The notes beneath the pieces are model-generated. The model did no database searches and was not told where the DNA came from. It was given only the letters and a program-made list of their open reading frames with translations. A stretch of 64,000 bases of DNA from Selenomonadaceae bacterium (GTDB lineage Bacteria; Bacillota; Negativicutes; Selenomonadales; Selenomonadaceae). The DNA is taken from positions 98,798 to 162,797 of the forward strand of contig JAFRRH010000045.1 in assembly GCA_017428215.1 (NCBI GenBank). The letters run 5' to 3'. This document shows positions 7,679-16,782 of the stretch, piece after piece (the first letter of the stretch is position 1; each line of letters starts with the position of its first letter). The position numbers were made by a program, and so were the translations under genes.

Positions 7679-7706
7679 GGCTTAAAAAATTTTGGGAGGA
7701 AACTTT

Positions 7707-8360
7707 TTGAAGGAAGAAACTAAAAATAAAATCGCCGCGCTGACTTTTGAAGACTTGCCCGCTGATATTGACGGCTTCACGCTGAAAAAAATTTATGCGG
7801 TGGACGAGGACAAATTTATTTTTTTTAGTTACGTTGACGACGTGATTCACTGCGCCTTAACTACTTACTTTCACGAGGAGACTACGGAATTTAAAGTTCT
7901 ACAGAAAATCGGCTTAACGGAATTTTGCTTGACGGATTTTTTTACTGAAGACTTCGCGCATTTTAAAGAGCTGATTAACGCGGAACTTGACGGCGTGATT
8001 AAAAATCTGCGCGGCGTCCGAGATAAAACGCCAAATAATTTTCTACGCGAGAAAAAAATTGATACGTGGAAATTCGGAAATGAATTGCCAGAGACGCTTG
8101 AGGGCTTTGAACTTTTTATAAAACCTGCCGCGCCCGTCGAAGTCACGAACGGTTCTTTTATAATCATCAACTACGCTGACTTTAAAATCAACAGTGATTT
8201 TGTTTTATACTACAACGTTTACAGCGACGAATTCAGCGGCGAGATTCGCGTTGACAGTGTGCCTCACGTCATTTATACTTTTGACGCGAAAAATCTCGAC
8301 GACTTGGAGACTAAGCTTAGGGAAAATTTAGTACCTGAACTTAAATTAATCCGCCAATAA
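7707..8360 (+). CDS. Hypothetical protein, 217 aa
   Basis: I do not recognise this protein. It is soluble, acidic and aromatic-rich with no signal peptide. The TTG at 7707 is preferred because GGGAGG lies 8 bp upstream, while the frame's earlier TTG overlaps that SD. The sequence seems to contain two loosely similar halves: LPADIDGFTLKK at about residue 17 and LPETLEGFELFI near residue 130. Each is followed by beta-rich text, which hints at an internal duplication. It is first in a transcription unit with the SGNH/nucleotidyltransferase protein, 18 bp upstream of it. Confidence 0.7.
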   Translation: MKEETKNKIAALTFEDLPADIDGFTLKKIYAVDEDKFIFFSYVDDVIHCALTTYFHEETTEFKVLQKIGLTEFCLTDFFTEDFAHFKELINAELDGVIKNLRGVRDKTPNNFLREKKIDTWKFGNELPETLEGFELFIKPAAPVEVTNGSFIIINYADFKINSDFVLYYNVYSDEFSGEIRVDSVPHVIYTFDAKNLDDLETKLRENLVPELKLIRQ

Positions 8361-8378
8361 AATTTAGGAGGTCAACTT

Positions 8379-9581
8379 ATGGGCGATGAGCTTTTTATTA
8401 AACTGCGCGATTGTTTCACGGCTGGTTATACCCTTCCGCAATATTGCATTGACAACGGCATAAAAAAACCGCTGTTCGTCTCCGAAAAAAAATACGAGCT
8501 GTTTTTGTGGGAAGTTCACGTTCAATTTTATTACGACAAAAAAATTACAGCTCAATTTTGTTTTGTCGACGATGAGCAAATCTTAAAAAATGCTTTCGGA
8601 ATTACTTGGATTGCCGGAAAGTTTATCTCTAAAAATATTTCAGCAATGAATTTTGACAATTTTGACGCCATTATTCTTCTTACTAAAGAAAATATAGACG
8701 CAACAGGCAAAAAGATTATTCGTTTTGCTGAGTTGGAACAATTTTTTATTCGGCGGACGTATGTAGAAATTCCGTTACTCCATTTTTTACAACGTTATCC
8801 CAAAGTTAAATTATTTTTAACAAATTTCCCCACTAATATGAAACGTTACGTGGCAGGAGTAGAATTTTATTCTCAACTGTGTTCATTTGGAAGACTCAAA
8901 AATATTGTTCGTACAGATAAAAATAATGATATCGAAACCTCACTTGATAAATTTGGTTATACTCATGAACAAATTAACGAAATTGTTGAAGCACCAGACA
9001 TAATAAAAAAACTTGATGGCTCAACAAAAATGATTGGCGACGATAATAAGTTTTTGCAAGGAATTGTTGATGGTAAACGTATCACAGAATATCAACCCGA
9101 AAAATTTCTGAACAAAATTTATTTTTTTGGCTCTTGCCATCACTATGGCGTAAATGCACCTTTTGATAAAACGATTGAAAGTTATCTTCAAAAGATGTTA
9201 AACAAGCATGGGGCACCTTATCGCGTGGAAAATGAATCTCAACGTTATCTTAACCGTTACCAAGACATTTTTTATAATCTTAACAAAATAAATCCTATGC
9301 CAGGTGATATTATTTTTGTTTGGATTAGTAATTTGCGTGCCAATAATGAAATTCTTCCTTTTGCTGATATAAGTGATGCTTTCGACCCGCCGCATGACTA
9401 TAAAAAGGTTTTTTGCGTAAAGGATCATGTAAATGAACTTGGCTATAAGCTTGTAGCAGAGAAATACTTTAAATTCCTGACGGAGAACAATTTCTTCCGC
9501 GACGTAGAATTTAATTATCCAATACCCCCTCCACGTATCATAGATATGGTATACCGTCTTGGGTCGAGCAGAGCGGCGTAA
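8379..9581 (+). CDS. SGNH-hydrolase-like protein, N-terminal piece of a frameshifted gene
   Basis: The 400-residue ORF starts at an ATG with a textbook AGGAGGT SD. Its second half resembles SGNH/GDSL hydrolases: FFGSCHHYG (Ser in the first block) and a late KDHVNELGYKLVAEKYF that matches the DxxH block, though Asn stands where His is usual. The last 20 codons look out of frame. After a run of five C at 9525-9529, the sensible continuation is in the -1 frame and leads straight into the nucleotidyltransferase ORF. Base use from about 8640 to 9500 is more AT-rich than its neighbours, suggesting acquisition. A surface-glycan role is a guess. Confidence 0.6.
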   Translation: MGDELFIKLRDCFTAGYTLPQYCIDNGIKKPLFVSEKKYELFLWEVHVQFYYDKKITAQFCFVDDEQILKNAFGITWIAGKFISKNISAMNFDNFDAIILLTKENIDATGKKIIRFAELEQFFIRRTYVEIPLLHFLQRYPKVKLFLTNFPTNMKRYVAGVEFYSQLCSFGRLKNIVRTDKNNDIETSLDKFGYTHEQINEIVEAPDIIKKLDGSTKMIGDDNKFLQGIVDGKRITEYQPEKFLNKIYFFGSCHHYGVNAPFDKTIESYLQKMLNKHGAPYRVENESQRYLNRYQDIFYNLNKINPMPGDIIFVWISNLRANNEILPFADISDAFDPPHDYKKVFCVKDHVNELGYKLVAEKYFKFLTENNFFRDVEFNYPIPPPRIIDMVYRLGSSRAA

Positions 9582-9658
9582 ATGCTCCCGTCAATCCAGA
9601 ATTAGAAAATTACAAGCAACAGCTTAAAGCTCGGCGAACTTCAATCGGTGCGCTGGTC

Positions 9659-10597
9659 ATGAATTGCAATCCGTTCACACTCGGACATTTGCATTTAGTC
9701 GAATATGCTGCCGCGCAGGTTGTTAAGCTTTATATTTTCGTCGTGGAAGAGGACAAAAGCGAATTTCCCTTTGCTGATAGGATTGAACTCGTGCGGCAAG
9801 GCGTGAAGAATTTTTCCAATGTTGAAGTTTTGTCGAGCGGAAAGTTTATAATTTCGCAGACAACTTTTAGCGGCTATTTTAACAAGGCGTCACTGCAGGA
9901 CGTGGCAGTTGATTCAAGCGAGGACGTTGAAATTTTTGCTAAGGAAATCGCACCGACATTGGGAATAACAGTACGTTTTGCGGGCGAGGAACCTAAAGAC
10001 AATGTCACACGCCAATACAACGAGACGATGAAAAAAATTCTTCCGCGCTATGGCATTGAGTTTTGCGAAATTCCGCGCAAAGAATTTGACGGCGAGCCGA
10101 TAAGCGCAAGCTCTGTTCGCGATGCTATTAAAAACGGCGACATTGATAAAGTTAAAAGTCTTGTGCCCGAAACGACGTTTGATTATCTTTGCAAGCGACA
10201 TCCAAAGTTTGCACGCTACTTTACAGCCAGAATAGATATTAAGTTGACGACAACGGAAGGCGATTTTCAAATCCTTTCCACGTCTGACGATAAAGTAAAT
10301 ATAACAAAATCTGGCTCGGTTAAACAAGGCGGCATTGGCTATCAAATTCAGTCTTGCGCTGGTAAATTAGAGTTTATTGCTAAAGCCACAGTAGACGGAC
10401 GAATTTGGTTGTATCTCGGCAGTTCAGATGTTAGATGTTTGATTGATTATGATAAACTAACAGTGAACGGACAGAAAATATTTGATACGGTTACGCCCGC
10501 TTGCCAAGATGAACCTTACGTCTATAACGTGGGTGTACAAGCTAACGAGGAAATCAAAATACAAATTGAATGGCTTCCGCACAAGAACAACATGTAA
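9659..10597 (+). CDS. CitC-like nucleotidyltransferase, C-terminal piece of a frameshifted gene
   Basis: The product carries the cytidylyltransferase-fold signature NPFTLGHLHLVEYAA and IPRKEFDGEPISASSVRDAI, as in the C-terminal half of citrate lyase ligase. A beta-rich domain of about 120 residues follows. No citrate lyase genes are nearby, so a role in activating a glycan substituent is as likely as citrate lyase activation. The reading frame stays open upstream, through a linker (NPELENYKQQLKARRTSIGALVM), to the C run at 9525-9529. The ATG given is therefore probably internal and the native protein about 740 residues long. There is no convincing SD at 9659. Confidence 0.6.
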   Translation: MNCNPFTLGHLHLVEYAAAQVVKLYIFVVEEDKSEFPFADRIELVRQGVKNFSNVEVLSSGKFIISQTTFSGYFNKASLQDVAVDSSEDVEIFAKEIAPTLGITVRFAGEEPKDNVTRQYNETMKKILPRYGIEFCEIPRKEFDGEPISASSVRDAIKNGDIDKVKSLVPETTFDYLCKRHPKFARYFTARIDIKLTTTEGDFQILSTSDDKVNITKSGSVKQGGIGYQIQSCAGKLEFIAKATVDGRIWLYLGSSDVRCLIDYDKLTVNGQKIFDTVTPACQDEPYVYNVGVQANEEIKIQIEWLPHKNNM

Positions 10598-10611
10598 GAA
10601 TCAAAAATATA

Positions 10612-10650
10612 AAAAAAGTCCCGTCGAAAAACTCGGCGGGATAATTTTTT
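10612..10650. terminator. Bidirectional terminator
   Basis: Stem CCCGTCG/CGGCGGG with a 7-nt loop and runs of A upstream and T downstream. It can end both the plus-strand unit and the convergent carboxyltransferase gene. Confidence 0.8.
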
Positions 10651-10663
10651 ATCGGGAAAAATT

Positions 10664-12049
10664 TTATCTTCTATAAGCTGTGACTTGCTGGTAATGTTTC
10701 TTGAAGAATTCTTCGGCGACTTGCGGGAAGAGTGCGTAGCTCAAAACGTCTTCATCGGTCGGGTTAAGGAAGCCTTTGTTAATCAATTCGTCTTTGAACT
10801 GCGCAAAAGTTTCGCCCTTAGCGTCTTCAACGGAGCAATCTTCAATAATTTGATCTTCGGGGATTTTAAGCGTCTTAGTGATAAAGTCACGGTCAACGGG
10901 AACGGGCGTGCGTCCGAATTTGCCGCGAACCATATCTTTAAATTCGTTCGGAACCATTTTATAACGTTCGCCCGCCATGACGTTCATAGTTGCCTGCGTG
11001 CCGACAATCTGGCTGGACGGAGTGACGAGCGGCGGATAACCTGCATCTGCGCGGACACGGGGCATTTCGTCGAGGAGGTCTTGATATTTATCTTCCATGC
11101 CCGCCTCTTTGAGTTGGTTGGCAAGATTGGACAACATGCCGCCGGGAATTTGGAAGTCGAGGACATTGACGTTAATATCAAAGTAACCTTTAAGCCCGAA
11201 TTCCTTAATTAGTTCCTGCTTAACGCCTAAGAAATGTTTAGCAATGGGCGTCATAGCTTGACGGTCAAGACCAGTGTCACGTTCGTGACCTGCAAACATG
11301 GCGACGATAGTTTCCGTGCAAGGTTGGGAAGTGTCGCTGGAGAAAGGACTCAACGCGCAGTCAACAATATCAACGCCCGCCTCAATCGCCTTGAGATATG
11401 TGGCGTGTCCGAATCCGGAGGTGCAGTGCGTGTGGAGTTCAACGGGAATATCCAAGCCGGCTTTGAGTTTTTTAACGAGGTCGTCAGCGGCATAGGGCGC
11501 GAGCAATCCGGACATGTCTTTAATACAAACAGAGTGGCAACCCATTTCCTGCAACTCTTTAGCAAGCTCCACGAACATTTCGTTTGTATGGACAGGGCTA
11601 ATCGTGTAGACTAAGCAACCTTGAACTTCGGGTTTTTCGGGGCAAGCAAGCGCGGCTTTAATCGCGACTTTAAGATTGCGAACGTCGTTAAGGGCGTCAA
11701 AAATTCTAAATACGCCAATGCCGTGCGCTGAGGCGTGCTGAACAAATTTTTCTACAACGTCGTTGGAATAGTGATTGTAGCCGAGAAGATTTTGTCCGCG
11801 CAGAAGCATTTGAATTGGCGTATTTTTAAGGTTAGCCTTTAGTTTGTCGAGGCGTTCCCAGGGGTCTTCGTCTAAAAATCTCAAGCAGCTGTCGAAAGTC
11901 GCGCCGCCCCACGCTTCCAGAGCTTTATAGCCGATTTTGTCGAGGCTAGCCAACATTGGCTCCATTTGACGATAGCGCATACGAGTCGCAAGCAAGGATT
12001 GATGCCCGTCGCGCAGGACTGTCTCCATGATTTGAAGCGGTTTCGCCAT
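10664..12049 (-). CDS. Biotin-dependent carboxyltransferase subunit (oxaloacetate decarboxylase alpha / pyruvate carboxylase subunit B type)
   Basis: A 461-residue carboxyltransferase that moves CO2 between oxaloacetate/pyruvate and biotin. The family core is plain: ETVLRDGHQSLLATRM at the start, carboxylated-Lys region CIKDMSG, metal-binding ELHTHCTSGFGHATY, and the PYC/OADA C-terminal domain (DMVRGKFGRTP). The usual C-terminal biotinyl Lys domain is absent, so the biotin carrier must be a separate protein. The gene stands alone, with a consensus promoter and terminators on both sides. The sequence does not settle whether it is the Na+-pumping decarboxylase, a transcarboxylase or pyruvate carboxylase. 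Confidence 0.88.
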   Translation of the reverse strand: MAKPLQIMETVLRDGHQSLLATRMRYRQMEPMLASLDKIGYKALEAWGGATFDSCLRFLDEDPWERLDKLKANLKNTPIQMLLRGQNLLGYNHYSNDVVEKFVQHASAHGIGVFRIFDALNDVRNLKVAIKAALACPEKPEVQGCLVYTISPVHTNEMFVELAKELQEMGCHSVCIKDMSGLLAPYAADDLVKKLKAGLDIPVELHTHCTSGFGHATYLKAIEAGVDIVDCALSPFSSDTSQPCTETIVAMFAGHERDTGLDRQAMTPIAKHFLGVKQELIKEFGLKGYFDINVNVLDFQIPGGMLSNLANQLKEAGMEDKYQDLLDEMPRVRADAGYPPLVTPSSQIVGTQATMNVMAGERYKMVPNEFKDMVRGKFGRTPVPVDRDFITKTLKIPEDQIIEDCSVEDAKGETFAQFKDELINKGFLNPTDEDVLSYALFPQVAEEFFKKHYQQVTAYRR

Positions 12050-12088
12050 AAATACACCCTCCTAAAAATTTTTGTAATGTTTGCAACG

Positions 12089-12117
12089 ATTATAGATTTT
12101 ATTTATCGTAATGTCAA
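12089..12117 (-). promoter_or_regulatory. Consensus promoter of the carboxyltransferase gene
   Basis: Perfect TTGACA, 17-bp spacer and perfect TATAAT on the minus strand. It is the strongest promoter in the window, in keeping with a central-metabolism enzyme. Confidence 0.85.
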
Positions 12118-12153
12118 TCAGCGCGGCTAAATTTATAAATAAAACTTATCTTA

Positions 12154-14394
12154 TTATTTAGCCGGAAGAATTTTTGCTAGCGTTTCCATCATTTTTGGTA
12201 CGTCGATAGGTTTAGCAATGTGCGCGTTCATTCCGGCATCAAGTGCGGCTTTTACGTCCTCGCTGAAGGCGTTGGCTGTCATTGCGATAATCGGCACTTG
12301 CGCAAGTTTTTTATCGGGTAGCTCGCGAATTTTTCTTGCCGCCTCGTAGCCGTTCATTATTGGCATTTGTATATCCATTAACACCGCGTCATAGACATTA
12401 TCCGAACTTGCCGCAACTTTCTCTACAGCGTCCTTGCCGTCAGTCGCCGTGTCGACGATAAAGCCCTCACTCTCAAGGAGCATTTTGGCAATTTCGCGAT
12501 TAACTTCAATGTCGTCAACGAGCAAAAGTTTTTTGTCGGTGAAGTCGATAACCTGCGCGGCTTGTTTATTTTCTGCGGCAATTTCCTCGCGCATTTCGTC
12601 AGCAAGCTCAAAAGTAATTTCAATGACAAATTCGGTGCCTTCGCCCGGCGCAGTGATAACTTTAATCGTGCCGCCCATTAAGTCGACGATACTTTTTGTA
12701 ATCGCCATGCCAAGCCCCGTGCCTTGAATTTTGCTAACGGTTGACGTTCTCTCGCGTTCAAACGCCTCAAAAACTTTAGCGGCGAATTCGGGCGTCATAC
12801 CAATGCCGCTGTCCTTAACGCGCAATTCATAATCGGCAAACACGTCGCGAACTTCGCTTACTTGCTTTAACGTCACGGAAATATTGCCGCCTTCGGGTGT
12901 AAATTTATAAGCATTGCTCAAAAGATTTAGCAACACGCGATTAAGGCGATTTTTATCGCACACAACAAATTTATCCGTAACGTTGGACGTGTCGACGCTG
13001 AATGAAATATTTTTGCCAGCCATTTGCGTTGCGAACATGTCATAAACTTCATCGAGCGCGGTAACAATATTCATGCCGTCGAGTTCAAGCTCCATTTTGC
13101 CGCTTTCAATACGGCTCATCTCCAACACATCATTAATCAGCGCGAGTAAATGTTGGCTTGAGGCGTCAATTTTATTAAGGAAGTCGTACATTCGGTTGGG
13201 GATATTATCGGGGCAAGGTTCCCTTTTATACAGCGGACAAGCCTCGCAAGTCTTATGCAAATCTTTAGCAAGGTTGAGATAACCAACTATTGCGTTCATT
13301 GGCGTGCGTATATCGTGGCTCATATTCGACAGGAAAGTTGACTTGGCTTTATTGGCTTGCTCGGCGCGTTCCTTTTGCTCAATAAGTTCCGCCTGCCTTT
13401 GCTTAAGTTCCTCACCCTGCAATTTTATCGTCTCGTAATGTTCTTGCAGTTGATGAGTATAAGCCTCCTGCGAATGGACGTAGCGAACTTGCATGACGGT
13501 ATAGCCGATTAACAGAATCACGAAGAGAAAACTGGAAATAATCAGCGCGATTAGCCACGGACGACTTGTAATCATTTCTTCGAGCGTAATATTTTCGTAG
13601 CGATTGATTATCCATTTTTTAGTTAGCGCGTCGAGCCGCCCTTCCTGTTGCATTTGAATTAAGACGGCGTTAACTCGCACGCGCAACATTGTATCTTCGG
13701 GGTGCATGGCTAGTGTACCGTAAACGTGCTGAACCGCGTAGCTCGGAAAAACGTCTGTAAGGTCTAGCTTTTCAATGAAACTGCCGCCGACTTGAATCGG
13801 GCAAATTGCAAATTCGTATTCGCCGTTCCTTATCCCGTTGAAAATCCGCTGATAGGAGTGTACGTAAGAAATTTCGTCGTCTAGTCCTAAACCTGGCATT
13901 CTGTGCAGAGAGGCAACGCGCCGCCCGTAAAGTTCAGCAACGGAAGAAATTTCCTTGCGCCCGTAAACGACGTATTGTTTTTCAGTGGTGGGAAGCGTCG
14001 CGATAATGTCGGGATTATTTATAATTAAATCGCTTTCCATGTTCATAATTATATCCGCGTCGCCTTTTAGAAAAATTCTATTGGCAGCGTCCCAATCCAT
14101 CAACACCAAGTCAAGATTCATTTGCAGGCGATTGGCAATTTCATACATCATTTCCACATCGTAGCCTTGATAACTGCCGTTTTCGTCAACATAGGAATAA
14201 GGCGCGTAATCGCGGTCGGTTACAACGCGCAAAGTTTTTTTGTATTTATTTATCGGCTGAGTTTCTACCTTTGGAGCCCCTCGGAAGATGCCGGAAAGAT
14301 TAAAATAAATTCCCGCAAAAATTACTGCGAGAATAATTGGTAAAACTATCGTCGCCTTTACAAGAAAATTTTTTTTCGGAGCCTGCGTATTCAT
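12154..14394 (-). CDS. Hybrid sensor histidine kinase with periplasmic solute-binding domain
   Basis: The order is: TM1 (about residues 13-35); an SBP_bac_3-type periplasmic domain (LRVVTDRDYAPYSYVDENG ... GYDVEMMYEIANRL); TM2 near residue 285; a coiled coil; HisKA with LSNMSHDIRTPMNAIVGY; HATPase (GTGLGMAITKSIVDLMGG); and a C-terminal receiver (VLMDIQMPIMNGYEAA, Lys in HIAKPIDV). The signal is probably a small periplasmic ligand such as an amino acid. The HisKA hairpin holds an insertion of about 20 residues with CEACPLYKREPC. The ATG at 14394 has AAAGGA 8 bp upstream; the earlier in-frame ATG has no SD. It lies 65 bp downstream of secF. Confidence 0.88.
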   Translation of the reverse strand: MNTQAPKKNFLVKATIVLPIILAVIFAGIYFNLSGIFRGAPKVETQPINKYKKTLRVVTDRDYAPYSYVDENGSYQGYDVEMMYEIANRLQMNLDLVLMDWDAANRIFLKGDADIIMNMESDLIINNPDIIATLPTTEKQYVVYGRKEISSVAELYGRRVASLHRMPGLGLDDEISYVHSYQRIFNGIRNGEYEFAICPIQVGGSFIEKLDLTDVFPSYAVQHVYGTLAMHPEDTMLRVRVNAVLIQMQQEGRLDALTKKWIINRYENITLEEMITSRPWLIALIISSFLFVILLIGYTVMQVRYVHSQEAYTHQLQEHYETIKLQGEELKQRQAELIEQKERAEQANKAKSTFLSNMSHDIRTPMNAIVGYLNLAKDLHKTCEACPLYKREPCPDNIPNRMYDFLNKIDASSQHLLALINDVLEMSRIESGKMELELDGMNIVTALDEVYDMFATQMAGKNISFSVDTSNVTDKFVVCDKNRLNRVLLNLLSNAYKFTPEGGNISVTLKQVSEVRDVFADYELRVKDSGIGMTPEFAAKVFEAFERERTSTVSKIQGTGLGMAITKSIVDLMGGTIKVITAPGEGTEFVIEITFELADEMREEIAAENKQAAQVIDFTDKKLLLVDDIEVNREIAKMLLESEGFIVDTATDGKDAVEKVAASSDNVYDAVLMDIQMPIMNGYEAARKIRELPDKKLAQVPIIAMTANAFSEDVKAALDAGMNAHIAKPIDVPKMMETLAKILPAK

Positions 14395-14459
14395 AGCATT
14401 TTTCCTTTCGAGCGGATACATTTCAAAGACTTTTCAACCCGATAACAATTTTACTAAAA

Positions 14460-15359
14460 TTATTTACTTGAAGAAGTTTTACCGCCGAATTTCCTAAGCT
14501 CAAGCCAAAGTGGTCCCGCGATAAAGATTGACGAATAACAGCCGCTCATAAAGCCGACAATTAGCGCGAAGGCAAAATCTTTTGTCGTCTCGCCGCCGAA
14601 GAAAAACAGCGCGAACGTCGTAAATAAACACGTGAAGACCGTATACAGCGAACGCGTCAAAGTTTGATAAATTGAGCGATTGACAAGTTCGACGACATTG
14701 CCGCCGCGTCTGAAGTGCAATTTTAAATTCTCGCGCACTCTGTCGAAGATAACTATTGTGTCGTTGATTGAGTAGCCGACGACCGTCAACAACGCCGCCA
14801 CGAATGAAGAATCAACTTGCCGCTGTGTAAACGAGAAAAACGCCAAAACAATTAAAATGTCGTGGACGAGAGCCGCAACCGCCGCGATACCAAATCGGAA
14901 CTCGAAACGATAGGCGACGTATAAAATTATCAGCACCCAAGAAACTACTAGCGCAAGTACCGCGTTCAAAATTAATTCGCCGCCGATGACCGCGCCAACT
15001 TTTTCCTCGCGCAGAACTTCATAACCGCCAACTTTATCTTTTATCGCCGCCATAACTTCTTTACGTTGAGTTTCTTCCAAGTCAACTGTGCGAATCATTA
15101 CGTCCGTTGAAGTCGCAACGTCAGAACTTTCGCCCGAAAGCTGAATCGTCGCGCCGTCAAGCCCAAAAGGTTTTAAACTCTCGCGAACTTGCGCAATCCC
15201 GACGGGCTGTTCAAATTTTAAATCAATAATCGTGCCGCCCGTGAAGTCAATTCCGAAATTAAAACCGCGTGTCACCATAGAAATCAAACCTGGAACAATC
15301 ACGAGCAGGGAAATAATAAACCACATCTTGCCGCGTCCAGCAATGTCAAATTTCGGCAT
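14460..15359 (-). CDS. secF: Protein translocase subunit SecF
   Basis: SecF works with SecD as the proton-driven membrane motor that helps pull proteins through SecYEG. The 299-residue product has the N-terminal TM, a periplasmic P1 domain starting FNFGIDFTGGTIIDLKF, and five further membrane segments with VGYSINDTIVIFDRVREN. The ATG overlaps the secD stop by one base (TAATG). Confidence 0.95.
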   Translation of the reverse strand: MPKFDIAGRGKMWFIISLLVIVPGLISMVTRGFNFGIDFTGGTIIDLKFEQPVGIAQVRESLKPFGLDGATIQLSGESSDVATSTDVMIRTVDLEETQRKEVMAAIKDKVGGYEVLREEKVGAVIGGELILNAVLALVVSWVLIILYVAYRFEFRFGIAAVAALVHDILIVLAFFSFTQRQVDSSFVAALLTVVGYSINDTIVIFDRVRENLKLHFRRGGNVVELVNRSIYQTLTRSLYTVFTCLFTTFALFFFGGETTKDFAFALIVGFMSGCYSSIFIAGPLWLELRKFGGKTSSSK

Positions 15360-16609
15360 TATGACTTCACCTCCTTAGAAGCGTCAAATAATACAAAGCC
15401 GTCTGCGCCATAGGCTGAAGGACTTTCCACGACCTTTGAACTGACCAAAAGTTTTAGCATGAATTGCGTTAAACTTACTGCCGTCAACATGCTAAGCAAC
15501 ACACCTAATCCAAGCGTTATTGCGAAACCGCGAATGGTGCCCGTGCCGAATAAGAATAAAACTCCCGCCGCGATTATCGTCGTTATGTTGGAGTCAAAAA
15601 TTGTCGTGAATGCCCGCTTAAAGCCCGCGTCCATTGCCAGCCGAATTGACTTGCCTAATCTAAATTCCTCTTTGAAGTGCTCAAATATTAGAACGTTCGC
15701 ATCGACTGCCATGCCGATTGATAAAATTATTCCCGCTACGCCCGGCAATGTCAACGTCGCGTCTAAACCCTTTAAAGTTCCCAAAAGCATTAACGTATAC
15801 GCCATTAAGCTAATATCCGCGATAAAGCCCGGCAATCTGTAGAATAAAAGCATAAACACTAACACCGCCGCAATACCGACGACGAATGCGAATTCTGATT
15901 TATCTTTTGAATCTTGTCCGAGCGAAGGTCCAACGGTGCGCGTTTCGATTATGTTGACTTTAACGGGCAATGCGCCGCTCCGCAAAAGCACTGCTAGCCG
16001 TTGCGCCTCTTCCAGGTCACGTTGACCGGAAATTTCCGCTCTGCCGCCCAAAATTGGTTCACGGACAACGGGATTAGTTAAAATTTCTCCGTCAAGCAGA
16101 ATTGCAATTTGCCTTCCGACATTTTCTAAAGTCGCGTCTGCAAATTTCTGCGCGCCCTCGTCGCTAAACTCCAAATTGACGACGCATTGACCGTTCTGTT
16201 GGTTCATTGCGGCTTGCGCGTCTTTTAAGTCCGTGCCCGTCAAGAGCGTGTTGCCTGCCTCGTCTTTGAACTCAAGCATTGCAGTTTTGCCGATAGTCTC
16301 AATCGCCTTGTCGGGGTCTTTTATACCAGGCAATTCGATTATAACTCGCCGCTCGCCCTCGCGCTGAATTATCGGTTCGGTTAAGCCCAATTCATTAACG
16401 CGCTTTTCCATGATTGATACGACCCGTTGCATTGCGTCTTCATCGACTTTTGCAATGTCCGTGTCCTCCGCCTGTAATACAACATGCGTGCCGCCTTGCA
16501 AGTCCAATCCTTGACGTATCGAATGCGCCAATGGTCGAATAAAAATTACAAACAACGCCACGATTGCGCCTAAGCATATCAGTAGCTTGATTAAACTGTT
16601 CGTCCTCAC
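15359..16609 (-). CDS. secD: Protein translocase subunit SecD
   Basis: A 416-residue SecD. It has an N-terminal TM, GLDLQGGTHVVLQ at the start of the P1 domain, the RREVIIELPGI-like block (RRVIIELPGI), and a C-terminal six-TM region with SIGMAVDANVLIFEHFKEE. The GTG at 16609 is chosen because GGAAGGGAG precedes it; the open frame upstream has no SD. yajC, the frequent neighbour, is not here. Confidence 0.94.
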   Translation of the reverse strand: MRTNSLIKLLICLGAIVALFVIFIRPLAHSIRQGLDLQGGTHVVLQAEDTDIAKVDEDAMQRVVSIMEKRVNELGLTEPIIQREGERRVIIELPGIKDPDKAIETIGKTAMLEFKDEAGNTLLTGTDLKDAQAAMNQQNGQCVVNLEFSDEGAQKFADATLENVGRQIAILLDGEILTNPVVREPILGGRAEISGQRDLEEAQRLAVLLRSGALPVKVNIIETRTVGPSLGQDSKDKSEFAFVVGIAAVLVFMLLFYRLPGFIADISLMAYTLMLLGTLKGLDATLTLPGVAGIILSIGMAVDANVLIFEHFKEEFRLGKSIRLAMDAGFKRAFTTIFDSNITTIIAAGVLFLFGTGTIRGFAITLGLGVLLSMLTAVSLTQFMLKLLVSSKVVESPSAYGADGFVLFDASKEVKS

Positions 16610-16646
16610 AAAAGTTTCTCCCTTCCAAAATTCATGTTCGCCCGTC

Positions 16647-16675
16647 AATATACTACAATGCGGAATAATGCGCAA
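16647..16675 (-). promoter_or_regulatory. secDF promoter
   Basis: TTGCGC, 17 bp, TATATT on the minus strand, about 37 bp upstream of the secD GTG. Confidence 0.5.
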
Positions 16676-16720
16676 TGAAAAAATCCTGTTACTTTATCCT
16701 CTGCCGCGCCATGTCTCAGA

Positions 16721-16749
16721 TTGTCATTGTGTTTTGCCTGTGCTACAAT
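16721..16749 (+). promoter_or_regulatory. Promoter of the PHP phosphatase gene
   Basis: TTGTCA, 17 bp, TACAAT on the plus strand, 34 bp before the start codon and divergent from the secD promoter. Confidence 0.65.
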
Positions 16750-16782
16750 GAAAAAAATATTTGATACCAAAGAGGCTTAAAT

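Noticed and set aside
9525..9529. Programmed -1 ribosomal frameshift at the C run
   Set aside because: The run is short, is not a classic slippery heptamer, and no downstream pseudoknot was recognised; mutation or sequencing slip is simpler.
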